From: Gammaproteobacteria bacterium
Lineage (GTDB): Bacteria; Pseudomonadota; Gammaproteobacteria; Pseudomonadales; Azotimanducaceae
Assembly: GCA_027293665.1 (NCBI GenBank)
Contig: JAPUFN010000283.1
Span: 1-10,226 of the forward strand
Reading direction: 5' to 3'
DNA: 10,226 nucleotides
This document shows positions 1-7,206 of this stretch, piece by piece; the stretch's first letter is position 1; every line of letters begins with the position of its first letter. The notes under the pieces were generated by a model. It was not told where the DNA came from. It made no database searches and saw only the letters and a list, made by a program, of their open reading frames with translations. Position numbers and translations under genes: made by a program.

Positions 1-835
1 GTTGCTTGTTGTGATCTTTGTTCGAATTGGCGTGACTGCAATCAATCATGATGTTCGGCGTCAGGCCGATGTTGTCCAGCGCCTCTTCGCAGGCGCGGAC
101 GCTCTCAGCATCGTAGTTGGGGCCCCGCGTGCCACCGCGAAGCACGATATGAGCATTCGGATTGCCGCGTGTTTTCAGGACTGAGACCTGCCCTGAAGGA
201 TTGATACCAAGGAAGCTGTGTGGGCTTGCGACAGATTGCAGGGCGTTGGTGGCCACTTCCAGGCCGCCGTCGGTACCGTTTTTGAAGCCAATGGCGGAAC
301 TCAGGCCGGATGCCATTTCCCGGTGAGTCTGCGACTCGGTGGTGCGTGCGCCGATGGCAGACCACGCGATCAGATCCTGTAGATACTGCGGTGTGATCGG
401 ATCAAGCGCTTCCGTGCTCAACGGCATGCCCATGCCGGCAATTTCCAGCAGCAGCGTGCGGGCAATTTCGAGGCCCTGCGCGACACAGAAAGTATCGTCG
501 AGGTACGGATCGTTGATGAGTCCCTTCCAGCCTGTTGTGGTTCGCGGCTTTTCGAAGTAGGCACGCATCACTATGAAGAGCGAGTCGCGCAGTTCGCGCG
601 CAAGCTCCGTCAGCTTCAGAGCATATTCTTGCGCAGCCGTGACGTCGTGAATGGAACAAGGGCCAACCACGACGAGTAGTCTTTTGTCTGTCCGCTCGAG
701 GATGTTGTGCACGGTATCCCGAGCTTTCTGCACGTTCTCACGGACCTCTTCGGATACAGGCAGCTTCGCTTTGAGCTGTTCGGGTGTTACCAGCACTTCG
801 TGCGCCTCGATATTGAGATTTTCCAGTTGTGTCAT
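1..835 (-). CDS. aroF: 3-deoxy-7-phosphoheptulonate (DAHP) synthase, class I AroF-like, 3' end cut by the window
   Basis: This enzyme condenses phosphoenolpyruvate and erythrose 4-phosphate to DAHP, the first step of the shikimate pathway, in the cytosol. I read 278 residues from the ATG at 835-833. The family is about 350 long, so the C-terminal fifth lies beyond position 1. Visible motifs are GPCSIHD (58-64, with metal-ligand Cys60), the EKPRTT stretch (95-100), GARTTESQ (162-169), GFKNGTDG (183-190), LRGG (232-235) and DCSHANSNKD (265-274, with metal-ligand His268). Compared from memory with the E. coli isozymes, EALDP, the GINxxGQV region and DCSHxNSNKD resemble tyrosine-sensitive AroF more than AroG or AroH; the isozyme call is inference. 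An AGGAG ribosome binding site (848-844) lies 8 bases before the ATG. Upstream is a 41-codon aromatic-rich ORF and an intrinsic terminator, which suggests attenuation control. Confidence 0.95.
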   Translation of the reverse strand, partial: MTQLENLNIEAHEVLVTPEQLKAKLPVSEEVRENVQKARDTVHNILERTDKRLLVVVGPCSIHDVTAAQEYALKLTELARELRDSLFIVMRAYFEKPRTTTGWKGLINDPYLDDTFCVAQGLEIARTLLLEIAGMGMPLSTEALDPITPQYLQDLIAWSAIGARTTESQTHREMASGLSSAIGFKNGTDGGLEVATNALQSVASPHSFLGINPSGQVSVLKTRGNPNAHIVLRGGTRGPNYDAESVRACEEALDNIGLTPNIMIDCSHANSNKDHNKQ

Positions 836-872
836 GTTCAACACTCCTAATCAGTTGTCAGGGCGAGGAGCC

Positions 873-898
873 CTCAGCTGGGGGAAGAGTCTCAGCTG
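873..898. repeat. Short direct repeat CTCAGCTG x2 in the synthase 5' untranslated region
   Basis: CTCAGCTG occurs at 873-880 and again at 891-898. Its CAGCTG core is self-complementary, so the two copies could also pair as a hairpin. Next to it GGGC (861-864) can pair with GCCC (870-873). These lie between the leader terminator and the ribosome binding site of the synthase gene. They may affect mRNA stability or may be chance; no function can be assigned. Confidence 0.25.
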
Positions 899-916
899 AT
901 AGAAAGGCATCAGTCG

Positions 917-951
917 AAAAAAAACCCCGCAGGCGCTGCCAACGGGGTTTT
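917..951 (-). terminator. Intrinsic terminator / attenuator upstream of the DAHP synthase gene
   Basis: Read on the minus strand, AAAACCCCG (951-943) pairs perfectly with CGGGGTTTT (929-921). A 13-base loop contains GGCAG. The descending arm runs straight into eight consecutive T (924-917). This is a textbook Rho-independent terminator. It lies 81 bases before the synthase start codon and 38 bases after the leader ORF stop, so it would end transcription before the synthase gene unless an alternative RNA fold prevents it. It could also serve as the terminator of the helicase-nuclease operon ending at 1194; the two roles are compatible. Confidence 0.85.
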
Positions 952-996
952 CTCCGAAGGCAGCTTGCACTGCCTTCGATTGTGAAATCTAAAGGC
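936..996 (-). promoter_or_regulatory. Competing RNA stems of a putative aromatic amino acid attenuator
   Basis: Four segments of the minus-strand RNA can pair in rival ways. Segment 1 is GCCTTT (996-991), overlapping the last codons of the leader ORF. Segment 2 is CGAAGGCAG (978-970). Segment 3 is CTGCCTTCGG (963-954). Segment 4 is CCGTTGGCAG (945-936), which reaches from the terminator stem into its loop. Segment 2 pairs with segment 3 over 9 bp (978-970 with 963-955, 6-base loop), which leaves the terminator free to form. Alternatively segment 1 pairs with segment 2 (5 bp plus one wobble), releasing segment 3 to pair with segment 4 (5 bp, a 2x2 mismatch, 3 bp), which would block the terminator. 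The pairings are read directly; the switching is inference. Confidence 0.55.
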
Positions 997-1114
997 GGTG
1001 CGAGTTCATAAAATAGCGATAACCAGCCCGCCAACGCGCCTGATCGCTGGCGACCACAGTGGTCGTTCGCGCAGTGGCCGTTAGACTGGTGCTGTAGGTT
1101 TTAGCTGTCATCAT
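989..1114 (-). CDS. Putative aromatic-rich leader peptide (41 aa) of the DAHP synthase attenuator
   Basis: The ORF runs from ATG-ATG at 1114-1109 to TAG at 991-989. Its C-terminal end is WRAGYRYFMNSHRL: Trp codon 1033-1031, Tyr codons 1021-1019 and 1015-1013, Phe codon 1012-1010. Four aromatic residues in the last 14 is far above normal usage, and they fall just before a hairpin and terminator that precede an aromatic-pathway gene. This is the pattern known for trpL and pheL leader peptides, whose translation senses charged tRNA. The Tyr-Phe bias would suit an AroF-type enzyme. Weak points are the lack of a clear Shine-Dalgarno sequence before 1114 (only ACGGCG), a Thr-rich N-terminal part unlike classic short leaders, and the absence of a long aromatic run. 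The ORF is not expected to have a function as a free protein. Initiation at the internal ATG (1009) would give only six residues and lose the aromatic codons. Confidence 0.6.
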   Translation of the reverse strand: MMTAKTYSTSLTATARTTTVVASDQARWRAGYRYFMNSHRL

Positions 1115-1148
1115 CGCCGTAGGTAATATCTTTGAAACGCAGCGTGCG

Positions 1149-1176
1149 ATGTTACCTTCCGTGTGGAGGAAAGCAA
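1149..1176 (-). promoter_or_regulatory. Candidate sigma-70 promoter for the leader and DAHP synthase gene
   Basis: On the minus strand TTGCTT (1176-1171) and TAACAT (1154-1149) are separated by 16 bases, matching the -35 and -10 consensus at three and four of six positions. It lies directly after the helicase-nuclease stop codon (1196-1194) and would start transcription about 28 bases before the leader ORF. The match is modest; read-through from the upstream operon is the alternative. Confidence 0.3.
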
Positions 1177-1193
1177 GCGCCTGTGTCCGCGCG

Positions 1194-4100
1194 TTACTGA
1201 TCTGTGATGACTTCCAGGCACGGCAGCGCGGTGAAGTAAATGGCCGTCGCTACCGGTTCGTCGAAAAGCTGCTGCGCGAGGACTTGGTATTTTTTCAGCT
1301 GACTGCGATATCTGACCACTTCCGCTGCTACGAAGTCATTTTGTGGAACGCCACTCGAGGGGCGGGCTGTCTTGTAGTCGAGGAGCCAGCGCTTGCCATC
1401 GTCGTCGAGAAACGTCCGATCAATCACGATATTGACGATGCGGCCCTCGAAGGCGCCGGTGATCGGCAGCTCGGCATATGCCTCGGATCGTGCCGTTAAC
1501 ATGCGCCGCCCGTCCGCGTCGCCGAGGACGAGTCGAATCTGCTCGCGTACTTGTGCAACGAGGGATTCGACTTTGTCGGACGCAATCGGGTATTCGCCTG
1601 CCTGCTGCAGCCAGCGCCGCTCATTGCTCTTCAGATAGTGTTCGATATCGACCGGAAAATCTTCACCGGCCAGCCTTTCCAGAATTCGGTGAATCATCAG
1701 CCCGAGTGCTACTTCGAAGTGTTGCGCCAGATGATCCTCGCGGGTCGTAATCTGATCTGCTGCCAACAAGTCAACGGGCACATAGCTGGCTGGCGGCTGC
1801 CACTCGTAGCCGGAGCGCAACCTGTGAAGCACCTTCGCATTTGCCTGGGTGAAGAGGTCCGATTGTGCTGGTGTGTTTGTTGGCATGGTTGTCAGTGTGG
1901 TTGCCGGCGCGTCGCGAACGAAGGGCCACAGCATATGCAGCAGAGAGGTGCTTGCCGGTCTGGTTCCCGGCGTTGCGAAGAGATGCAATCCGGTCCTGGC
2001 TCTGGTACAGGCAACATAGAGCAATCGTTCTCGCTCATGCTTCTCTCGCGCTTTTTCTTCCCGTGAGAGCCACTCGTGCATTCCACTGTCATTCCTGGAG
2101 CCAATCAGCAAACCCTCGGGTAGTGCGCGCCATAGCAGCAGTCCTGCTTCGTCCGTCTGCGTGATTCGCTCTAAAAATGGCAATATGACATGATCAAATT
2201 CGAGACCTTTTGCTTTGTGGATCGTAAGGATTTGCAACTTGCTTTCAGTGACGTCTGAGGCAAACAGGAAGCCGGCTGCCTGTTCGAGTGTCTGCGGATT
2301 CAGGGCTTGCGGACCCAGGGTATCGATGAGTTCGAGCAAACGGCTGGCATGCAGGTTGGCGGAAGTTTCTGTCGCTTCATCAACGTACGCGTCGACCGCG
2401 CCAACGGTGATCCAGAAAGTTTCAACGACTGTTCTCGGAGGGAATTCGTGCAGCAGGGGCAGCGCCCGGGACAGCGCCGTGGACAACCGTTCGAGTCGCT
2501 CCCTGGCGTCCCCAGTCATCTCCTGCAATACCTCGGGGAGTGCATCGAATATATTGCTGCGACCAGCAAAGCGTTCGATGTCGATGAGATCGAGGCCGAC
2601 CCAGGGTGCTCGCATCACGCAGAACCAGGCGAGTCGATCCGATGGGTCATTCAGTAATCGGATCACGGCAAGCAGATCGCGCACGACGGGCTTGTCGAGC
2701 AGTGGGTCGATGTCGTTTGCATGCCAGCGAATTCCTCTGCGGCGCAGTTCGGGCAGCAGCGCACTCAGCTGCGGTCGGCTGCGCACCAGCACAGCTATGC
2801 TGGCAGCCGGATCATCACTCATGAGTTGGGCGATACCAGCAGCAACGGCGCAGACCTGGTCCTGCTCGGATGTATACAACCCCACCTGCACCCCACACCG
2901 GCCCTCCTGCGGCATGGGCAGCGTCGGTGTCGCGCGGCTGTGAGCGATCCGGCCCATGACCGGATCATCCTGTGCACCCAGCACGGTTTGAAACACGTCG
3001 TTACACCAGTTGACGAGCTCGGGATTCGAACGAAAATTACTCGACAAGCGCACCTGTTGGAGTGACAGATCTGCGATGCCACTTTCCCATGCGCGATTGA
3101 ACAGGCTCACCTCTGCATCGCGAAATCGGTAGATGGATTGCATGGGATCACCGACCGCAAAAAACGAACGGCCGTCTGCCGGGGACCAGCCCTGCAGCAA
3201 CATCTCGAAAAGGCGAAACTGGGAGACGGATGTGTCCTGGAACTCGTCCACGAGAAGGTGGTTGATCCGATAGTCCAACGCCAGCGCAAGATCGCTTGGG
3301 GCTGTGACCTCGCCAAGTGCTGCTTGGGCTGCGAGCAGCAGTTCGGTGAAGTCGGTGACACCCGTCGTCTTGAAAAGCTTGTTGAGCTCCAGCACTGCCA
3401 GTGCCAGATTGGTGCAGATCGTAATCAATGCTGAGGTTGTTGGTGCATCGAGCTGCGCCTCCGGCAGGTACCTGAGATTCGCAAAGCGATGGGCAAGATC
3501 ACGGGCGGTAAAACCTTCGATAAGGGCCTTCAGCCGATTCTTGAGTTCTCGCTGGCCCACCTCGAAGCCCTGATTTTTCGTGATCTGCTTTCTGAATTCA
3601 TCGTTTTTGGTCGTAAAGATCTCGCCAATGAAGCGATGGCGTTCGACCCGCAAGCTGACATCCTGATCGAGCATTGCTGCTGCGTGGTCGACGAGTTCTG
3701 CAAGCTCTGCGCGCTCTGCCTTGGACAGTGCACCTTCAAAGGCTGTGATGACTCCATCGCTCAGAAGTGCCGCGCCTGCCTGCAGGACGTTGTGTACCTT
3801 TTCGTGATCTTCCTGGTTGGCTGCGACAACCGAGCTGACCATGCCGATCCACTGGTCGCGTCGCGCAAGCATGCCGGCAATCAATTTACGGGCGCGACTC
3901 TGATCGTTACCACACTGGCGCAGAAAGGCAGCAATTTCTCCAGCCAGTGGATCTGGCGTGTAGAGCTTCATCGCGAGCAGATCGGCGGCTTGCTCGTAGA
4001 GCTCGTCAGCGGCTTCGGTCAGGTTAAGTTCCGGATCGAAGCCCGATGCCAGAGGCATCTGCCGGGCCAGGGTCATGGCAAAGCTGTCTATCGTCTGAAT

Positions 4101-4406
4101 CTTGAGTCGATTGGGCTGTTCCAGAAGGCACCAGCCCAGTTGCGTATTGCGCTGCAGTGCTCCAAGAGCCTGTTCTTCTGCATCACGCAGCGCGCGAACG
4201 ACACGCAAGCGCATTTCTCCTGCGGCTTTCCGGGTGAAGGTAATGGCCAGTATTTCCTCTGGTTGGCCGGCACTTGCCAGAAGCTTCAGATAACGTTCGA
4301 CGAGTAATGTCGTTTTGCCGGAACCAGCTGGCGCCTGGACGATGACCGAGCGTGATATGTCTGTCGCGATTGCACGTTCAGCCTGATCGGGTGCCACGGG
4401 CGTCAT
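1194..4406 (-). CDS. AddA-like UvrD/Rep-family helicase with C-terminal RecB-type nuclease domain
   Basis: At 1070 residues this has the size and order of domains of AddA: an SF1A 3'-5' helicase followed by a PD-(D/E)XK nuclease, acting on double-strand DNA ends before homologous recombination. Helicase motifs are all visible: Walker A AGSGKTT (27-33), Ia ITFTRKAAGEM (55-65), Walker B LLVDEFQDTS (384-393), III VGDPMQSIYRFRDA (418-431), IV RLSSNFRS (453-460), V ILTIHKAKGLEFDHV (726-740) and VI LLYVACTRAR (795-804). The nuclease domain has His906, Glu979, Asp996, the D-Y-K triad core (1010-1012) and YRSQLKKY (1033-1040), so both activities look intact. Its ATG (4406-4404) overlaps the stop of the preceding AddB-like gene in ATGA, implying translational coupling. 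The partner gene argues for an AddAB-type complex rather than RecBCD; the exact subfamily is inferred from motifs only. Confidence 0.93.
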   Translation of the reverse strand: MTPVAPDQAERAIATDISRSVIVQAPAGSGKTTLLVERYLKLLASAGQPEEILAITFTRKAAGEMRLRVVRALRDAEEQALGALQRNTQLGWCLLEQPNRLKIQTIDSFAMTLARQMPLASGFDPELNLTEAADELYEQAADLLAMKLYTPDPLAGEIAAFLRQCGNDQSRARKLIAGMLARRDQWIGMVSSVVAANQEDHEKVHNVLQAGAALLSDGVITAFEGALSKAERAELAELVDHAAAMLDQDVSLRVERHRFIGEIFTTKNDEFRKQITKNQGFEVGQRELKNRLKALIEGFTARDLAHRFANLRYLPEAQLDAPTTSALITICTNLALAVLELNKLFKTTGVTDFTELLLAAQAALGEVTAPSDLALALDYRINHLLVDEFQDTSVSQFRLFEMLLQGWSPADGRSFFAVGDPMQSIYRFRDAEVSLFNRAWESGIADLSLQQVRLSSNFRSNPELVNWCNDVFQTVLGAQDDPVMGRIAHSRATPTLPMPQEGRCGVQVGLYTSEQDQVCAVAAGIAQLMSDDPAASIAVLVRSRPQLSALLPELRRRGIRWHANDIDPLLDKPVVRDLLAVIRLLNDPSDRLAWFCVMRAPWVGLDLIDIERFAGRSNIFDALPEVLQEMTGDARERLERLSTALSRALPLLHEFPPRTVVETFWITVGAVDAYVDEATETSANLHASRLLELIDTLGPQALNPQTLEQAAGFLFASDVTESKLQILTIHKAKGLEFDHVILPFLERITQTDEAGLLLWRALPEGLLIGSRNDSGMHEWLSREEKAREKHERERLLYVACTRARTGLHLFATPGTRPASTSLLHMLWPFVRDAPATTLTTMPTNTPAQSDLFTQANAKVLHRLRSGYEWQPPASYVPVDLLAADQITTREDHLAQHFEVALGLMIHRILERLAGEDFPVDIEHYLKSNERRWLQQAGEYPIASDKVESLVAQVREQIRLVLGDADGRRMLTARSEAYAELPITGAFEGRIVNIVIDRTFLDDDGKRWLLDYKTARPSSGVPQNDFVAAEVVRYRSQLKKYQVLAQQLFDEPVATAIYFTALPCLEVITDQ

Positions 4407-6940
4407 GCGTCGGTGTCCATCTGCAAAGATGACAATCGGCAGAAATCCTGCAGGTGACAGTTACGACAGACCTGGGCTGACAGCGGCGCCACAGCCGCAT
4501 GACCACTTTGTATTTCTTTGACAAGCTCGCCGAGTTGTTCACGCCAACGCTCGAGTTGTTTGTGCCAGTCATCATCGAGCATTGCCACCAAGCGTGCCGG
4601 AGCAAGGTCTATATCGTGATCGGCCATACCCAGCAGACGCGGTTGCGTTTCATCGAGTTGCGCGTAAAGAACTCCGCGAATGGCGGGGTTCGACAGGGCG
4701 TAGATTGGCAATTGCGGCTCGGTCAGGCGCGACTCGGCTAGCCGGTTGCTGACTCGGCCGCTTTTGTAATCCACCACCACAAGTGTCCCGGTGTCGCCGA
4801 TCTGCTCGACACGATCGATTCGCAACCGCAACCGGATACCCTCTATCTCGATTTCCTGAGCGACTTCGAGGTCGACCACCAGCATGTTGTCCCTGGCAAC
4901 GTCAAGTTGCAGCCAGGTTTCAAGGAGTCGCGCCAACCGTTCACGTTCCGTCGCGCGAAATGTTTCCGGGTAGCGCCCGTAGTGTCGGTTGAGGGCGCCG
5001 GTCACGGCGGGTTCGATATCGGCAGGAGTGATGGTGTCCGGGTTGCGCGGACGCTGGTCGGCGTCGAGGTAGAGCCGGTGCAACGCCTCGTGAATCAGCG
5101 TACCCCGGTCGAGCGCATCGGGGAACGCGTGGGGTGCGCGAATCTCTGCCAACCCCAGCCGATGAATTGCCCAACCGCGAAAAGGACATTGCGCCTGGTC
5201 TCGCAGAAGTCCTGTGCCGCCGCTCCGATGGCCTAATTCGACAGCGCTGCCAGAGGTTTGCGGGTAGTCTTCAAGCATTCCCGCAGCCGCATCAAAATAG
5301 GGATGCGGCCGCTCCGCAGAGAGCTGTGGCAGGCTTGCCACTGTCAGGTCAGCCACCAGTGGACTGGGTTCGCGCAGCACCTCCCCGTCGTGCGTTGCGT
5401 GGCTGTAGTAGATCTGCCCCCGGGTTGCGTTTTGCCAGTGTTGCAGTCTCTGGTGGGCGAAATTCAGCTCCAGATCCGGCGTCACTCTGGGCACACCCGC
5501 GGCCAGCTGGGCAGACAGCGGGATGAGCGGGTTCGTCTGGAGCGGCCGCGGCCAGGATTGATCGTCGAGCCCACTCACCCACAGATGGCTGAAGTCGAGG
5601 CCCGTGGTTTCGAGGTAACCCATGATCTGAATCGGCGCCGCTTGCCGTTCGGCGGCGAAGGTCAGCGTGCCGAGCAGCCGTTGGATCGTCTCCAGGGCCG
5701 GCAGCGCATTCTGTCGCTGACTGCCGGACCGGCAGGCCTCCAGATGGCCGCGCAGGTGCTGATAGGCTTGGAATTGATTGCTGCCTGTGCCTTGACCACG
5801 CCAACCCGCAGCCAGGAGGACGTTCTCGAAACGCTCGGCCCATTCGCCCACACTTCGGCTGCGGTCGCTCGGCAGATTTGCCAGGAGCGTGCGCAATTGC
5901 TCGTTATCGCTGACCTTCACGATATCGGCGAGCGAGCAGGGATCTGACAGGTGGACCGGCCAGCGGGCAATCTCCGGCAGATCGAGGTAGGCAGAGTTGA
6001 CCACGCGGCGGGCCGCCGAAGTCGTGATCCGGCCGTAACACAGGCTCAGCCAATCGGCCGCGATTTGCCAGATGGGTTGCTCGACCATGGCCAGGCCGCC
6101 GCCGATGTCGAACGGCGTCTCACTCAGCCCGTGCGATCCGGGTAGCGGATTGAGCTCAGCGGTGAACTGGCGGACCACGGCGGAATAGCGCTGCGCAAGA
6201 TCCGGTATCACCACGCCGATTTTCAGCTCATCGATCCGGTCACCGGCGGCGAGGAGCAGTTGTCTGCTCCATTGCGCAGCTGCACTGAGTTCCGCGGCTG
6301 TGGTGTCGAAACTCAAACGCTGCGCGATACCGGTTGTGTGATCTGCCGCTGTGAAATGCTGTACGTGCGTGCCAAGACTTTCGAGGTGCGAAAGCCAACG
6401 CTGGATCGCACTTGGCGTGTTAGCAAAGGAGTGGCACACAATCGTTGGCTCAGGCGCGGCTGTATGCGCGACGAGGTGGCTGGCGAGCTCGGCCTGGGTG
6501 ATCGCGTTCATCTCGCGTAACACCTTGCGCAGACGTCTCGCCCAGCTGAGGAACAACCGCCCGTTGTCGGTGGCGGCCAGAGATTGCTCGTCAATGGGAA
6601 TGTCCCAGCCATGGCACGTTTGCCATGCCTGCCGGGCAAGCGTAGCCAGCGTGTCGCTACCCGCCGGCGCGGTTTGCCGGAACAGCAGGAATTCTGCTTC
6701 GTGGCCGAGGAGCTGTGGCAGGCCGGGTTCCCCCAGCCGCATCTGTGCATAGCTGTGTCGCAGATAACCGTCGAGGTTGCGCACATTCGCCGTACGCCAT
6801 GCGCCGCGGCCCGCTGCCAGTTGCGCAGCGTCGTAAGCGCGAACCAGGTTGCGCCGCAGCCGTTGCGTCGGCGTCAGCACAAGTGCCTGCTCACAGGCAG
6901 CGACAAGCTCTGGCGATAATTGAACGAAGGCGTTGGACAC
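4403..6940 (-). CDS. AddB-like PD-(D/E)XK nuclease with Fe-S cluster cysteines (probable DNA repair protein)
   Basis: The protein has 845 residues. Its C-terminal third is a RecB-type nuclease: His617, Asp709, the DYK core (724-726) and QLPIY (743-747). Cys585 in QCPFRGWA together with Cys825, Cys828 and Cys834 (CxxCx5C) forms the split four-cysteine Fe-S pattern of AddB/Cas4-type nucleases. The N-terminal part lacks a Walker A motif where AddB of Firmicutes has one; VLTPTQRL (21-28) stands there instead. It therefore looks like a degenerate helicase fold with a structural or scanning role, as in the proteobacterial AddB-like DNA repair family (I recall TIGR03623). It is the first gene of the operon and ends in a 4-base overlap with the AddA-like gene. 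The start is GTG at 6940-6938, the only initiator close behind an in-frame TAA at 6952-6950. No Shine-Dalgarno sequence precedes it. Confidence 0.92.
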   Translation of the reverse strand: MSNAFVQLSPELVAACEQALVLTPTQRLRRNLVRAYDAAQLAAGRGAWRTANVRNLDGYLRHSYAQMRLGEPGLPQLLGHEAEFLLFRQTAPAGSDTLATLARQAWQTCHGWDIPIDEQSLAATDNGRLFLSWARRLRKVLREMNAITQAELASHLVAHTAAPEPTIVCHSFANTPSAIQRWLSHLESLGTHVQHFTAADHTTGIAQRLSFDTTAAELSAAAQWSRQLLLAAGDRIDELKIGVVIPDLAQRYSAVVRQFTAELNPLPGSHGLSETPFDIGGGLAMVEQPIWQIAADWLSLCYGRITTSAARRVVNSAYLDLPEIARWPVHLSDPCSLADIVKVSDNEQLRTLLANLPSDRSRSVGEWAERFENVLLAAGWRGQGTGSNQFQAYQHLRGHLEACRSGSQRQNALPALETIQRLLGTLTFAAERQAAPIQIMGYLETTGLDFSHLWVSGLDDQSWPRPLQTNPLIPLSAQLAAGVPRVTPDLELNFAHQRLQHWQNATRGQIYYSHATHDGEVLREPSPLVADLTVASLPQLSAERPHPYFDAAAGMLEDYPQTSGSAVELGHRSGGTGLLRDQAQCPFRGWAIHRLGLAEIRAPHAFPDALDRGTLIHEALHRLYLDADQRPRNPDTITPADIEPAVTGALNRHYGRYPETFRATERERLARLLETWLQLDVARDNMLVVDLEVAQEIEIEGIRLRLRIDRVEQIGDTGTLVVVDYKSGRVSNRLAESRLTEPQLPIYALSNPAIRGVLYAQLDETQPRLLGMADHDIDLAPARLVAMLDDDWHKQLERWREQLGELVKEIQSGHAAVAPLSAQVCRNCHLQDFCRLSSLQMDTDA

Positions 6941-6946
6941 CCATGG

Positions 6947-6976
6947 ATTTTAGTGACGTCCAGGCGCTTTCGCCAA
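6947..6976 (-). promoter_or_regulatory. Candidate promoter of the AddBA-like operon placing +1 on the GTG start codon
   Basis: On the minus strand TTGGCG (6976-6971) and TAAAAT (6952-6947) are 18 bases apart, matching the -35 and -10 consensus at four and five of six positions. The normal distance from the -10 box puts the transcription start at or next to position 6940, the G of the GTG start codon. This would give a leaderless mRNA and would explain the missing ribosome binding site. No CTGT-N8-ACAG LexA box is seen nearby. Confidence 0.4.
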
Positions 6977-7028
6977 CTCCAGGGAGCATCAGAGGCTCTG
7001 CGGGTCTGGGGCAGAGGCGCGAATTGGA

Positions 7029-7057
7029 TTAAACTGCGCCAGGAGACGACGGATTAT
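7029..7057 (+). promoter_or_regulatory. Candidate promoter for the small membrane peptide and TerB-like gene
   Basis: TTAAAC (7029-7034) and GATTAT (7052-7057) are 17 bases apart and match the sigma-70 boxes at three and four of six positions. Transcription would begin about 25 bases before the ATG at 7089. This is a weak match, supported mainly by position. Confidence 0.25.
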
Positions 7058-7088
7058 GCAACGGAAATGGTAGGGAGATGGAAGAGTC

Positions 7089-7199
7089 ATGTGGTATCTG
7101 ATTGAGGATTTTTTCGAGCAGAGCCTGGTCATGAAGGCATTTATCGGCTGGGGCTGGCTGTGTGTCATCATCATGCTTTCGAGCCTCGTGCTGGGCTAG
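7089..7199 (+). CDS. Predicted 36-residue single-pass membrane peptide
   Basis: This ORF is too short for ordinary gene finders. It starts with ATG at 7089 and ends with TAG at 7197-7199. The first fifteen residues (MWYLIEDFFEQSLVM) are acidic and amphipathic. From about residue 17 a hydrophobic stretch, including FIGWGWLCVIIMLSSLVLG, runs to the C-terminus and is long enough for one membrane segment. AGGGAG lies at 7072-7077, 11 bases before the ATG, and GGAAGAG lies closer at 7080-7086, so a ribosome binding site is plausible. The stop is 7 bases before the ATG of the TerB-like gene, and a possible longer GTG start of that gene (7162) would overlap this ORF. The arrangement suggests cotranscription and perhaps coupled translation. 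I recognise no family. It may be a small membrane partner of the TerB-like protein; that is inference. Confidence 0.55.
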   Translation: MWYLIEDFFEQSLVMKAFIGWGWLCVIIMLSSLVLG

Positions 7200-7206
7200 C
7201 TCCGCG

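Noticed and set aside
1007..1009. ATG 1009 as the start of a six-residue leader peptide MNSHRL
   Set aside because: It has no ribosome binding site and would exclude the aromatic codons that make the leader meaningful.
2215..2943. Plus-strand ORF of 242 codons, very Ser- and Arg-rich
   Set aside because: It is antisense to conserved helicase sequence, and its composition is typical of a shadow frame in a GC-rich gene.
3489..4307. Long plus-strand ORF of 272 codons inside the helicase gene
   Set aside because: It lies fully antisense to intact helicase motifs and shows no family resemblance; it is a shadow of the true frame.
5258..5947. Plus-strand ORF of 229 codons opposite the AddB-like gene
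   Set aside because: It is antisense to a coding sequence of a recognisable family, with no start signal or motif.
6941..7088. LexA (SOS) box upstream of the repair operon
   Set aside because: No CTGT-N8-ACAG or near match found. CTCTGC/GCAGAG (6996-7001, 7011-7016) is an inverted repeat but not of that form, and is short enough to be chance.
7079..7100. ATG at 7079 starting a short ORF (MEESCGI) before the membrane peptide
   Set aside because: It is only seven codons in another frame, with no supporting feature; GGAAGAG there is better read as part of the ribosome binding region.
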